64,000 nt of DNA from Variovorax boronicumulans (GCF_029892485.1 NZ_JARXVG010000019.1:1-64000), one strand, 5' to 3'; shown: positions 32,743-42,234, counted from the first letter of the stretch. Notes: generated from the letters alone by a model not told the origin. Numbers and translations: made by a program.

Positions 32743-34209
32743 CTATTTGGCGACCGAATCGGGATACGCCCGGCTGGCCAGCGGGTCGAAGTCGAAGGCC
32801 CTGAAGAAATCCTCTTCACGCTTCCAACGCACCGTGCCGTCAGGCGACCCGAAAGCCAGTTGCGCAAGATCCAGCGGCTCTTCGCGCATGGCCGAACCGA
32901 ACTTGGTGTCCCAGCCGATGGCTGCCAAGCTGGCTTTTCCTGCCGCGTCGTAGTCCCACACCCGGTACAACAGCTTGTTGTCCTTGAGCTTGAGGCCGAC
33001 TTTGCCGCGCAGATCTTCATCGTAGAAGCCGCCGCTCTTCTTGTTCAGCCCGACGAAACCCAGGTTGATGGCGCGCTTGAGCTTGCCCGTGTCGTCGTAC
33101 TGTTCCTGGCGGAGGGTTCGACCGGCCGCCATGTAGAAGCGGTCGCGCGGCTGGTGCACGCCCGCGGGGTAGAACTCGATCAGCTTGATGCCCGAGAGCA
33201 CCTGTGTCTCGCGTCGGCGGTCATGGCGGTACAACTGATCGATGTCGTCGAGCATCGAGACTGGCACCGGGGGCTTGGTGAAGTAGTACTCGATCGGTTT
33301 GCTGCTTCCGTCGGTGTATTTCAGCGCTGGGCCGTCGCTGCGGTCTCGCAGACCGATGTTGAAGCCGCCGAGAATTCGCGTGACGCCTTTGCTGGAGTCG
33401 ACGCTTGCGTTGCCACCATGGCGTTCAGGGCCCGGCTTGGGTGAATCGCGAAACACGATGGATTCGCTCCAACGGCCGTCCTCCTTGCCGGAGTGCCATT
33501 GAATCCAGAGGCTGCCGTTTTCGGTCTGGCCACGATCATTCTTGAACGCACCGTAGCGGAACCTGCGCCATGTGTCCCTCGGATCGGGGTCGCCTGACGG
33601 GCAAGCGTTGGTCGTGGTGGCGGAGACATACAACTGCAGCAGATTCTGATCGTCGAAACGGAAGCACTGAAGCTCGTCCGTCGTTACGCGCTCGCTCTTC
33701 TCCGGCTCATAAACAGCCGCCGCGAACGTTTCTTGAATTCTTCCTTTCGGGTCGTAGAGATAGACCCGTGCGGCTCCCATCACATGGGATCGCAAAAGGG
33801 GCGCGACGCTGGCGTTGCGCGACTGGTTTTTCTCGGTCCTGGCGATGCTGGCTGGACGGGTGCTTTCGCTGCGCCGGAACCAATCCTCCTTGCGGCAAAC
33901 GCGCCAGCCGTCCTTGCCGTCGGGTTCGTAGTAGGACACGACGCCCTTGTCTTCGTCTTTGAGCAAGGAGCCTTGCGCGCCCTTGGCCTGCATGTCTTGT
34001 GGCAGGGGCGGTGCGAATGCCGGCGTGTCTAGTCCGTTGGCTGGTTGCGATGCGAAGCGTCCTCCAAGGTCCTGCTCGTAGCCGATCAGGACCTTGACGC
34101 CGTCTTTCGGTGATTCGAGCCAGTTCGCCGGGTTGTTGCAGGCGGCTTGGGCCAAGCCTAGATAGATCCAGCCGAGGGCCAGCATCGCTGGCTTACGCAG
34201 GCAACTCAT
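32743..34209 (-). CDS. Unknown exported protein in effector-immunity module
   Basis: A 488-residue exported protein. The start at 34209 gives MSCLRKPAMLALGWIYLGLAQA-AC, a signal peptide. No family was recognised. The second half has beta-hairpin elements reminiscent of MORN or YD-type repeats (EYYFTKPPVPVSM, EQYDDTGKLKRAINLGFVG, YDAAGKASLAAIGWDTKFG). It lies between the phospholipase and the Tli4-like gene (13- and 16-base gaps), all on one transcript. It could be a second immunity protein, a periplasmic adaptor, or a toxin partner. Lower GC than the T6SS core. Confidence 0.7.
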   Translation of the reverse strand: MSCLRKPAMLALGWIYLGLAQAACNNPANWLESPKDGVKVLIGYEQDLGGRFASQPANGLDTPAFAPPLPQDMQAKGAQGSLLKDEDKGVVSYYEPDGKDGWRVCRKEDWFRRSESTRPASIARTEKNQSRNASVAPLLRSHVMGAARVYLYDPKGRIQETFAAAVYEPEKSERVTTDELQCFRFDDQNLLQLYVSATTTNACPSGDPDPRDTWRRFRYGAFKNDRGQTENGSLWIQWHSGKEDGRWSESIVFRDSPKPGPERHGGNASVDSSKGVTRILGGFNIGLRDRSDGPALKYTDGSSKPIEYYFTKPPVPVSMLDDIDQLYRHDRRRETQVLSGIKLIEFYPAGVHQPRDRFYMAAGRTLRQEQYDDTGKLKRAINLGFVGLNKKSGGFYDEDLRGKVGLKLKDNKLLYRVWDYDAAGKASLAAIGWDTKFGSAMREEPLDLAQLAFGSPDGTVRWKREEDFFRAFDFDPLASRAYPDSVAK

Positions 34210-34222
34210 CACAAGGACGCCG

Positions 34223-36916
34223 TCATACAGACGACCCCACCGATGACGATGACTTGTTCTCGCTCTGTGCCAGATCAACGGAGTATTCCTTGACCACGCC
34301 GCTGTCTACGTCGGCACCTTCGCCCCAATTGAGCGGCATCAAAACAAAAAATCCCAGCACGTTGCTTTTGAGATAGTTGATTGCTTTGGCGATGTCGTGC
34401 ACTTGATTGCCTTCATAGGCGACGTACCGGTTGGCAAAATCTTCCATCGGCGTCTGCAGTCCTTCCTGCTGGTGAGGCATCAGGTTGGATGTCATGTAGG
34501 TTTTACCCAAAGCCGGCGGAATCACACCGTGCGTGCTGTCGCCCAGAGTGGTGGGAAGAGTCTCGATGCTCTTGCGATAGTCTTCGTCGTCTCTCTTCTG
34601 CATCCTGGCTGCGGCCTCGGGCGATATGCCATTGCCAACGTTCTGGTTGACCATGCCCCGCACCATGTCACGGTTTCTTGTAAGCGACTGAACCCCGTCA
34701 CGTGCCGCGCTCGCTGCTACAGCGGGATACGGTCGGGTGTAGTGCTTGAGGATGTCATCGAAGTGCTTCATGCCATTGCGCGGCACTTGCGGAAAGACTG
34801 TTTCGTACGCTCGCGCGTTGTTGCCGGCGATGGTCTGGATTGCCTTGACCGTATCAGGATGGCAGGGCTTGTCGAGGATGGTCTGCCATTGCGCCTGCTG
34901 ATTGGATCTGCTGAACACAGCGGAGGCAGTTGTCTTCACTCTTGGTGGATGCTCCTGAAGCGGCGGCGCTGAGGCATTTGCATTGGCGGCGCGCTGGGTC
35001 GAATTGAAATAGTTCTCCGGATTGAGTGCAAACCCAAAGTGCTTTTCCCACAAGCTGCGCCGCAATTCGCGCGCAAACTTGCGTGTTTGCACTTTGAAAC
35101 GTGGCTCGCCCAGGTCCTTGAGTTCTACGCCCTCTGTGTCGACCACCACGGCCGCGATTTCTGTGTCGCCATTGCCTGTAAGGCTGCGGTCGTTGGTATT
35201 CGCGCTGCCTACGATGGCGGCCGCATCGTCCACGATCAGCAGTTTGGAGTGGATATAGATCTGCTCCGTTACAACATAGCGACCAATCTCCCGGTTGTAG
35301 TTTTCTTCAAAAGTTTTGGGATCTCTTGCGTACTGCACGACGACACCATAGTTGCGCATATTCAGGACAGTCAGATAGCGGGTCCATTCCGCGGGGTCGC
35401 GCTTCATTTGCTTGAGCGCTGCCTTGATGCATCCGATCAAGCTGTCGCTGCCGTGGTGGATGCTCGCCAACGCGAGCCAATGCTGCTTCCATACCGAGCC
35501 GCTGGAGATGTCGCCTTCCGGATGTACCGGGAGTACCAGATAGACGTGGAAGTTGGTGCCGCCCCCAATGTGTTGGGCAATACGAATACCTAGTTCTCGA
35601 ACGATGACATTCTTGACGCCGTTGTCTTCGTTGCCCACTCGCTTGCTGTCCACACTGCCGGCGGTGCCAAAACCCGAGATGAAGAACTGTGTTTCGATGT
35701 AGATGTAGTTGTCTGCGCTGCGGATGCAGTTGACCATCGCATTGAGGATATTGGCTTGATGCTTGCCAAGTCCATCTCGGATACTTTCTTCCATTGCCGC
35801 TTGCAACTTTTGGGGCAGCAATTGGACATCGTCGGGGATGCTGACAGCGCCCTTGGTCCAAGATTCCTGAGAAAGGTGGCTAGAGGAAACGGAGCGAACA
35901 ACCTGCACCATTGCCGCTCCAGGCCGAGGCGCTTGCGCTGCGCGCAGCAGTGGCGTGGCGCCGCACGCATCGAGCCAAGCTTGATTGATCTCCGAGGGCT
36001 TCTCTACGGTCTCGTTGCTGGCGGCGCTGGACGGTACTTGGATGAAGACGTATTTGCTCTGCGCTTTGGAGGTCGCTTTCCGCACGATCGAGTTCCAACG
36101 CCGCACGAAATTGCGATGCATGTCTACAGCAGCTGGGCCGGAGAATTTGATGTGGACGTCCTGCCAAGGCATACGGGGTTGGCAGCCTTCGTCCAGCAAC
36201 TTGCCTTCACCAAGAACATTGCCGCCGTAGGGATCGGCAAAACCTAGTGCTACGAGCTGCCTCTCGTGAGGGGCCATTTTTCGGAGCCTCGTAGCTCCGG
36301 GGTTGTACATCTCGTTGAGCACAAACCGCGAGGGATCGATCGCCAAGTCGAACTCTGGCGTGGAGTAGCGCCCGTAGGAAAGATCGAGACCTCCGATAAA
36401 CGCGACACCACCATCAACCACCATGAATTTCTGGTGATGGGAGTAGTCGATATAGTCGTATTGGGCGGTGGTCGGCGATTGACTCAGCACGATGACCTTG
36501 CCTGCGAAGTCTTTTTGGTTGATTGCGTTGATGCGTGCAGCCACCATCTTGTCTGCGACGCCGACAGGATCGCCGGTGGGGCTGCCATAGAGCAAGACGC
36601 GCACTTGTACGGGGCGCGAGCGGATGATGGATCGAATCACTTCGATCAGGCGGCCGGGATGGTCCTTATTGCCACGGTCTCCCAGTTCCACGTCGAATGC
36701 CATTTGCCAATCGGCGATCCAGATGAATTTCTGGGCGGACTTCATGGCTGCCAGCATTTGCGCAAAGGCTTTCTCGCCAGATTCGAGGCGTTCGACCTTG
36801 TTGCCCGATACCTGCAGCGCGAACGGGTTCTCGTTGCAGAAGTACTGGCCAGTTTCGCTGGACTTGGTGTCGTCGTGCAGCGACACCGTCGCTTGCACTG
36901 GAAGTGGTGCGTTCAT
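34223..36916 (-). CDS. Phospholipase D-family T6SS effector (Tle5/PldA-like)
   Basis: A predicted antibacterial or anti-host lipase of 897 residues. The ATG at 36916 is chosen because the upstream frame is Arg/Pro-rich and overlaps vgrG. Two HKD motifs are intact: HQKFMVVD with His161, Lys163 and Asp168, followed by GGLDLSYGRYS, and HSKLLIVD with His556, Lys558 and Asp563, followed by GSANTNDRSLTG. The fold is thus a complete PLD with two catalytic halves. About 280 residues after the second motif have no recognised domain. It starts seven bases after vgrG, so VgrG is the likely carrier. Related Tle5 enzymes degrade phosphatidylethanolamine. Confidence 0.9.
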   Translation of the reverse strand: MNAPLPVQATVSLHDDTKSSETGQYFCNENPFALQVSGNKVERLESGEKAFAQMLAAMKSAQKFIWIADWQMAFDVELGDRGNKDHPGRLIEVIRSIIRSRPVQVRVLLYGSPTGDPVGVADKMVAARINAINQKDFAGKVIVLSQSPTTAQYDYIDYSHHQKFMVVDGGVAFIGGLDLSYGRYSTPEFDLAIDPSRFVLNEMYNPGATRLRKMAPHERQLVALGFADPYGGNVLGEGKLLDEGCQPRMPWQDVHIKFSGPAAVDMHRNFVRRWNSIVRKATSKAQSKYVFIQVPSSAASNETVEKPSEINQAWLDACGATPLLRAAQAPRPGAAMVQVVRSVSSSHLSQESWTKGAVSIPDDVQLLPQKLQAAMEESIRDGLGKHQANILNAMVNCIRSADNYIYIETQFFISGFGTAGSVDSKRVGNEDNGVKNVIVRELGIRIAQHIGGGTNFHVYLVLPVHPEGDISSGSVWKQHWLALASIHHGSDSLIGCIKAALKQMKRDPAEWTRYLTVLNMRNYGVVVQYARDPKTFEENYNREIGRYVVTEQIYIHSKLLIVDDAAAIVGSANTNDRSLTGNGDTEIAAVVVDTEGVELKDLGEPRFKVQTRKFARELRRSLWEKHFGFALNPENYFNSTQRAANANASAPPLQEHPPRVKTTASAVFSRSNQQAQWQTILDKPCHPDTVKAIQTIAGNNARAYETVFPQVPRNGMKHFDDILKHYTRPYPAVAASAARDGVQSLTRNRDMVRGMVNQNVGNGISPEAAARMQKRDDEDYRKSIETLPTTLGDSTHGVIPPALGKTYMTSNLMPHQQEGLQTPMEDFANRYVAYEGNQVHDIAKAINYLKSNVLGFFVLMPLNWGEGADVDSGVVKEYSVDLAQSENKSSSSVGSSV

Positions 36917-36923
36917 GCGAGGC

Positions 36924-39900
36924 TTAGGCCTTGGTTTCCGCGTTGGGCGTGCTTGTGAGAGTCGTGTCGTAGTCCTGCTCAACCAAGGCCCGCAAAAGCA
37001 TTGTTTGTGCCTCGGACGGCAGCTCCAGCGAGGATGGAATGTAGTTCAGGGCATCCATGATCTTGCGATGCTCCGTGTCGCCATCGCTGCTGGTGAAGGA
37101 GGAGAAATTCAGCGGTGTTGCATTGGGACCGGACACCAACCAGACCGTACCAGCCTGGCGTTGCACTGCCTCCCATATGACTTTCTTCTGGGCTACGTTC
37201 AAGACGCATTCGCCATCTGCAGTCGAGGTGCCTTGGGCGAGGGTGTCGCGCCATGACTGCTTGTCCAATGCCGCCGCCCCCGTCATATCGTTCGGCACAC
37301 TCTTGAGAACGACCACTGCCCATTCCCGGTCGGGATACGGCACACCGTGCTTGCCGGGAATATCCTTGAGCAGCAACGCGAAGTTGAGCTTGTCGGGCGC
37401 CAATTCGCTCCTGGGAAACGGCGGCAAGGGGTAGGCCAGGTTTGTCGGTCCTGCAAGCTTCCGCTGCACCGTGTGATAAGTGATCTTCCCCGGACACTCA
37501 AACGTGATGTCCCCGTTCTGCAACGTGATCGATGCACCCTGTGCAGTGGCAATGCGAATCTTCTTCTTCGCCGCGAATTCCACCGTCTTGTCCGTGCTGG
37601 CAATCTTCAGCGCATCCTTGGCCTGCACCCGCAACTCATCGTGCTGCGCCTGAAAGTCCAGGTCGTCGCTGCCCGCAATGATCGACAGGCCTGCTTCGGC
37701 ATCCGCCTTCTGCGCACCAGCCAACAGCCCGATGGCTTGTCCGCTGTGCACCCGCAGCACATCCGCCAGCGCAAGGTTGATATCCCCACCGCTGGCCAGC
37801 GTCGCAGTCTCACCTGCCACCATCTGCAACTGCTGCCCCGCCACCATCGCCAAGCCGCCGCGCGCGGCCAGCGCTACAACTGCATCGGTCGTATGCGGCA
37901 CCTTGCCATCGCCGGTTGCGATGGACTTGTCCGATGCATCCGAGTAAGCCGTCTCCAGCGTATCGCCCGTCACCATGCCACTCGCCGTGTGCAGCATCGC
38001 CGCATACGGCGCACGCTCCTTGTCGAGCTGCGAAACATTGGCTTTGTCGGCGCCGATATGCCCGGCCAGCTGCACGGTCTCGTGCTTCATCGCGGCCTCG
38101 CTCAGCGCCTGCCCCAACTGCTGCACCTGTTTGAGCAGTGCCATGCCAGGAGCGAAGTCGCCCACGGGTTCAAGTTGCTTCCCACCCGCCCCGTGGTACG
38201 TGCTCAACAGCACGCCCTTGCCGCCGCGCAACGCTGCGTAGCCATCGGTACGCAGCTCGAGCCCTTGCCCACGGAAGCTGCCTCGGAAGTTGTCCGCCTG
38301 ATGAATCAGATGCCCCAGGTTCAACTGGCTGTGCGCCGTGCTCGCGTGCAACTGCACGCGCAGTTGCTGGTTCGAATCATCGAACACCAACTGGCTGAAC
38401 CCTTCACCGCCGAACTCCTTGGTCTTGAAGCCACTCAGCGCCGCCGCATTGCGATGACCCTTGTCATCCGCACTGGCACCGTGCCAGGCCGGTGCGTGGC
38501 CCGCAGCGAGATTGGCTTGTGCGCTCGGCGACCCGTTGCGCGCCTGCGCAAAGACGTCGCTCTCCTGATCCTGGCCTGAGCCTTCCTGACTGCGCGATGC
38601 ACCCCCAGGCGTAGGCTCGATGCCGCCATCGCCGCGCCCGTTGTACAGCGCACCGACGATCACCGGCTGGTCGACATCGAGGTCGACGAACTTCACCAGC
38701 ACCTCCTGCCCGATGCGCGGCAGCCATTGCCAGCCCATGCCGGGGCCCGCCTGTCGCTGCGCCACACGAATCCAGCGCGTGCTGCGGTTGTCTTTGGCGT
38801 CACCGCCGCTGTTGTTCTGCGTATCGCCGTCGCCGGCAGACTCGGTCTGCCAGTGGAATCGCACGCGCACATCGCCGCGGTCATTGCAATACAGCTCGTC
38901 CGCGCCGTTCGGCGAAGTCTCGCCCGAGGGCCCGACCACGATCGCGCTGTGCACGCCGCTGGCCGTGGGCTTGGCATGCAGCCGCGCGCCGTCGGCCGCT
39001 GCGAGCACGGGCCGCCATGGACGATCCACATGCACGGCCGAGAAGCTGTTGGCGTAGCCGAGCGTCTTCGCCGCGGCAAGGCTCTGCGCTTGCGGATGGA
39101 CGTCGTTCGCTTCGTCGCAGGCACTGCCCGCGGCCGTCGGCACCAGCCCGAACACATCGTCTTCGGCGATGACCGACGCACAAGGCCTGTCGAACACCAG
39201 GTGCTCCGACAGATCGCCCAATTGCGCGGCAATCGATGCCGCCGTGTCCTTCGGCAAATTGTTGATGCCCACATGCTCGACGGTGTCCAGCAGCAGTGCG
39301 GGCTTGGCCTGCAAACCAAGCGCAGGCGCGTCGTCGACTTCGATGCGCGTGCCCGCGCGCAGCGTGCGCACGGTGCTGTGGCCGAGCATCACGTCGGCGC
39401 GGCACTCGGCCGCTTCCATCATCAGGCCGGCATAGCGTTCGAGCGTGCGGTTGCTGTCCCAGCCGCGGCTGCGGTCATTGAGGCCGAGCACGTCGTCGTA
39501 CTCGATGCGCGGTGCGTTCTTGCCGCCCACTGCAAATCGCGCGGCTGCACTGCCCGTCAGCTGGCGCTTGCCGTCGACGTTCCATGCGCTCAAGTGCACC
39601 TGCGCCACCGACTGCCGCATCCGGCGCACCAGCGCCTGCACCGCATCGCTGCGCTCCTGCGAACTCTTGCGATGAAAGCGAATGGGCGACCCGGGGTCCG
39701 CAGGCTGCGCATCGTTCGTCGAGAAGATCACGAGCTTGTGCCCCAGGGGCGCCTTCTCGTCTTCCTGGATGCGCCAGGCCAGGCCTTCTTCGGTGAGCAA
39801 ACGTGAGAAGAAATCGAAGTCGCTCTCGCGGTACTGCGTGCAGTAGGTGCGAACCGGCGCATCAGCGAGAAAGCCGCTTACCTCGGAAGAAAAAGCCCAG

Positions 39901-40343
39901 CTGCCCGCATCGGCATACGGCGCGAGCACGCGCTCGATGATGTCTGCCACCGAGCGTTGCTGGAACACCTGGCTGCGCCCTTGCTGCGTGGCGAGCCAGA
40001 GCCAGGGCACCAGCGTGAGGCGATAGCGCGCGAGGCCGCCGTTGGAGCCTAGCGACTCCACCGCGCGGATGAGGCCCGTGCGTTTGCCGAGCGCGCCGTT
40101 GGCCAGCACGGTGACCAGCGTGAGGGGCTGGTCGATCATCGACGAGAGCGCGAGGTCGGCGCGCAGGCTCAGGCAGACGATGCGCATCTCGAAGAGCTGC
40201 GACACGGCCTCGCGCTGCACCCAGCCTTCGACGCGCAGGGCGTCGATGCTGGCATGGGTCGAAGCGCCTGGGGATTCGAGACGGTAGAGCCGGTTGGTCT
40301 GGCTGAGCTCGGCCCAGAGCGCGCTGCGGTCAGCGGAAGGCAT
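36924..40343 (-). CDS. vgrG: T6SS spike protein VgrG with C-terminal extension
   Basis: A 1139-residue spike (an in-frame GTG at 40361 would add six residues). The gp27-like N-terminal domains cover about 10-460 (IVCLSLRADLALSSMIDQPL, TQYRESDFDFFSRLLTEEGL). The gp5 OB-fold follows at about 470-580 (WIRVAQRQAGPGMGWQWLPR, GQEVLVKFVDLDVDQPVIVG), then the DUF2345 beta-helix region (about 700-970). A final segment of about 150 residues (from DKLNFALLLKDIPGKHGVPY) is not part of the usual core and looks like a transthyretin-like or all-beta cargo domain. The phospholipase follows seven bases downstream, so that extension may load it. Confidence 0.94.
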   Translation of the reverse strand: MPSADRSALWAELSQTNRLYRLESPGASTHASIDALRVEGWVQREAVSQLFEMRIVCLSLRADLALSSMIDQPLTLVTVLANGALGKRTGLIRAVESLGSNGGLARYRLTLVPWLWLATQQGRSQVFQQRSVADIIERVLAPYADAGSWAFSSEVSGFLADAPVRTYCTQYRESDFDFFSRLLTEEGLAWRIQEDEKAPLGHKLVIFSTNDAQPADPGSPIRFHRKSSQERSDAVQALVRRMRQSVAQVHLSAWNVDGKRQLTGSAAARFAVGGKNAPRIEYDDVLGLNDRSRGWDSNRTLERYAGLMMEAAECRADVMLGHSTVRTLRAGTRIEVDDAPALGLQAKPALLLDTVEHVGINNLPKDTAASIAAQLGDLSEHLVFDRPCASVIAEDDVFGLVPTAAGSACDEANDVHPQAQSLAAAKTLGYANSFSAVHVDRPWRPVLAAADGARLHAKPTASGVHSAIVVGPSGETSPNGADELYCNDRGDVRVRFHWQTESAGDGDTQNNSGGDAKDNRSTRWIRVAQRQAGPGMGWQWLPRIGQEVLVKFVDLDVDQPVIVGALYNGRGDGGIEPTPGGASRSQEGSGQDQESDVFAQARNGSPSAQANLAAGHAPAWHGASADDKGHRNAAALSGFKTKEFGGEGFSQLVFDDSNQQLRVQLHASTAHSQLNLGHLIHQADNFRGSFRGQGLELRTDGYAALRGGKGVLLSTYHGAGGKQLEPVGDFAPGMALLKQVQQLGQALSEAAMKHETVQLAGHIGADKANVSQLDKERAPYAAMLHTASGMVTGDTLETAYSDASDKSIATGDGKVPHTTDAVVALAARGGLAMVAGQQLQMVAGETATLASGGDINLALADVLRVHSGQAIGLLAGAQKADAEAGLSIIAGSDDLDFQAQHDELRVQAKDALKIASTDKTVEFAAKKKIRIATAQGASITLQNGDITFECPGKITYHTVQRKLAGPTNLAYPLPPFPRSELAPDKLNFALLLKDIPGKHGVPYPDREWAVVVLKSVPNDMTGAAALDKQSWRDTLAQGTSTADGECVLNVAQKKVIWEAVQRQAGTVWLVSGPNATPLNFSSFTSSDGDTEHRKIMDALNYIPSSLELPSEAQTMLLRALVEQDYDTTLTSTPNAETKA

Positions 40344-40367
40344 CGTGATTCGCGTCGGCACGGTGGC

Positions 40368-41180
40368 TCATGGTTTGCATCGCTGGCCGGACTTGCAGTC
40401 CGCCGCGACCTCGGCCAGCGCCGAGGGCTGCGGCGCGGGGTCGGGTGCCTTGCTGCGCCTGAGCAGGGCGGTCAGCAGGTCGGTGTCGGGATCGGGCTTG
40501 CCGGGGCGCGATGCTGCCTGGGTCGTGTCGTTGGCGCGCCGCGGCGTCTTCGATGTGTTGGAGGCTGTCTTTACCGGCTTGCTGTCGGCCGCGCGGGCCG
40601 CGTGCGCGGGCTGCTTCGATGACGCGACATGCTCCGGCTTCTTCGCGGCTGCGGCAGTCGTCGTCTTGTCGGTGCGTGGCGGCTTTGCGGCCGCGACACG
40701 CGCCGGCTTTGCTGCAGGCGGCACGGCCATGGGCTGCGCGCCGATGGCTGCGAACGGCGTGGACTGCTGCTGGGAAGGCGAAGGCGTGTTGTCCTCGACG
40801 ACGCGCGCGGTGGCCGGTTCGGGCGTGGCGGGTGCTGCCGCACTGGCGGGAGGAGGTGCCTCGGGCTTTGGCGGCGCTGCGGGCGCAGCCTCGGCGGAAG
40901 TTTCCGCTTTGGCCAGCGCGGCGGCCGCGATGTTCACCGGTGCATCGGCGCGCTTCGATTGCAACTGATAGGTCGTGGCACCCGCAACGCCGATCAGCAG
41001 TGCCAATACAGCCCACACACCCGGCCGCTTGATGAAAGACCGCGCGCCGCTCTCGCGACCGTCGAACTGCGCGAGCACGCGCGTCGATTCCCCGTTGGAT
41101 GCCGCAGGCGATGCGGCCGCTGCGGGCGCGCTCGAACCGAGCAGGCTCGGCCGTCCCTTGTTGGCGTCTGGCGCGCCCAT
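40368..41180 (-). CDS. Ala/Pro-rich single-pass membrane protein
   Basis: A 270-residue protein (a second ATG sits just upstream at 41183). The N-terminus is cytoplasmic, with one transmembrane helix (VWAVLALLIGVAGATTYQL, about residues 53-71). A long Ala-Pro-Lys-rich periplasmic stalk follows, ending in LLTALLRRSKAPD and the short cysteine pair DCKSGQRCKP. It looks like a TonB/TolA-type spacer protein, not an enzyme. It lies seven bases upstream of the vgrG GTG, so it is in the same transcript as vgrG and the effector. A T6SS-linked role is possible but unproven. Confidence 0.7.
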   Translation of the reverse strand: MGAPDANKGRPSLLGSSAPAAAASPAASNGESTRVLAQFDGRESGARSFIKRPGVWAVLALLIGVAGATTYQLQSKRADAPVNIAAAALAKAETSAEAAPAAPPKPEAPPPASAAAPATPEPATARVVEDNTPSPSQQQSTPFAAIGAQPMAVPPAAKPARVAAAKPPRTDKTTTAAAAKKPEHVASSKQPAHAARAADSKPVKTASNTSKTPRRANDTTQAASRPGKPDPDTDLLTALLRRSKAPDPAPQPSALAEVAADCKSGQRCKP

Positions 41181-41243
41181 CATGGATGGGTGGTCCCGAA
41201 AGCAGGCATGTTTTTTCTCCCCGCGGCTTGTGGTGTGACCGAC

Positions 41244-41274
41244 GCAACGTTGCAACTTGGATGCAGTTGTTGCG
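41244..41274. promoter_or_regulatory. Palindromic cluster in divergent T6SS intergenic region
   Basis: The perfect palindrome GCAACGTTGC (41244-41253) is followed by more AAC/GTTG half-sites up to GTTGTTGC at 41274. The region lies between two divergently transcribed T6SS-linked genes (starts at 41180 and 41309), so it is a candidate operator for both. Confidence 0.35.
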
Positions 41275-41308
41275 TGCGAGTGGTTCGAATTGTTTTGCGA
41301 CTCATACA

Positions 41309-42175
41309 ATGAATTGCACTCTTCGAACACCGTTGATCTTCTTCGCTCTCTTTTGTTATTTTGCCTTGACGGTGGCCGCGCTTGCCATCTTCTTGTTCCC
41401 TTCTTTTCGTGATCGTGTGTTGCGAGCCACGATCTCTTTGTCGACTGCAACTGCAGTCTTTTTAATCAAGTTTGGTTATCGGTTCGGCCTGGTGTCCGAA
41501 GCAAGTTTTCAATTGGTGCGTGATGGTGGTTTGGGCGTGCGTACTTTTGCCGTACGTCATCGTTATCTGCTGTTGTCGGGCATGGGACTGCTCGTTGTTC
41601 CTGTGATGTTGAGCGTGGCCTTCGGAACCGGCCGCGTTCTTTTTTTCGACGACTGGGCAACGACGGGCGATCCGAAGATCGAGGCGCTTCTCAAGGGCGA
41701 GCAACTCGTGCCGCCACCTGCGTTGCCTCCTGAAATCTTCGCGACGGCAGAGGTCGAGCAGGTGCGCCCGCTCACGAAGGAGGGCAGTCGCGACTGGGCA
41801 GTGCTCGATGCGGACTTCCGCAATAGGCTTCTGCTGGTCTACAAGATCATGAAAGAGAAACATGGCTACGACCTCGCATTGCTGGAGGGTTATCGCAGCC
41901 CCGAACGACAGGCCAAGCTCGCCGCGTTGGGCAATACGGTGACGCTCGCCAAGGCCAATCAAAGCTATCATCAGTACGGACTTGCGGCAGACAACGCGTT
42001 CTTTCGCAATGGCAAATTGGTGATCTCGGAAAGGGACCCATGGGCCATGGAGGGCTACCGTCTTTATGGCGAAGTTGCCGAGTCCGTGGGGCTGGTGTGG
42101 GGTGGTCGATGGTCCTTCAAGGATTACGGCCATGTGGAGTACCGAAAGCCCGGTTTCAAATTGCCACGCGACTGA
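41309..42175 (+). CDS. tagX: Membrane-anchored M15-family peptidoglycan peptidase (TagX-like)
   Basis: A cell-wall peptidase of 288 residues. Two transmembrane segments lie near the N-terminus (about 7-28 and 82-104), and the catalytic domain then faces the periplasm. The M15 (VanY/endolysin-type) zinc site is visible: SYHQYGLAAD gives His221 and Asp228, and DYGHVEY gives His275; LLEGYRSPERQAKL is the upstream signature. TagX of Acinetobacter is a T6SS-encoded L,D-endopeptidase that makes room in the peptidoglycan for assembly. The membrane anchor and the location next to PAAR and upstream of tssM suggest the same role here, although an antibacterial effector cannot be excluded. Confidence 0.8.
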   Translation: MNCTLRTPLIFFALFCYFALTVAALAIFLFPSFRDRVLRATISLSTATAVFLIKFGYRFGLVSEASFQLVRDGGLGVRTFAVRHRYLLLSGMGLLVVPVMLSVAFGTGRVLFFDDWATTGDPKIEALLKGEQLVPPPALPPEIFATAEVEQVRPLTKEGSRDWAVLDADFRNRLLLVYKIMKEKHGYDLALLEGYRSPERQAKLAALGNTVTLAKANQSYHQYGLAADNAFFRNGKLVISERDPWAMEGYRLYGEVAESVGLVWGGRWSFKDYGHVEYRKPGFKLPRD

Positions 42176-42234
42176 AATGCCAGCACGGCATCGGTTGCAT
42201 CGACAAACCAACGAGGCAAGCAAGGGGAGTTCAA

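Noticed and set aside
34223..36916. The phospholipase considered as a housekeeping cardiolipin synthase
   Set aside because: Its length, its lack of N-terminal membrane helices and its position directly after vgrG and before exported genes fit a T6SS effector better.
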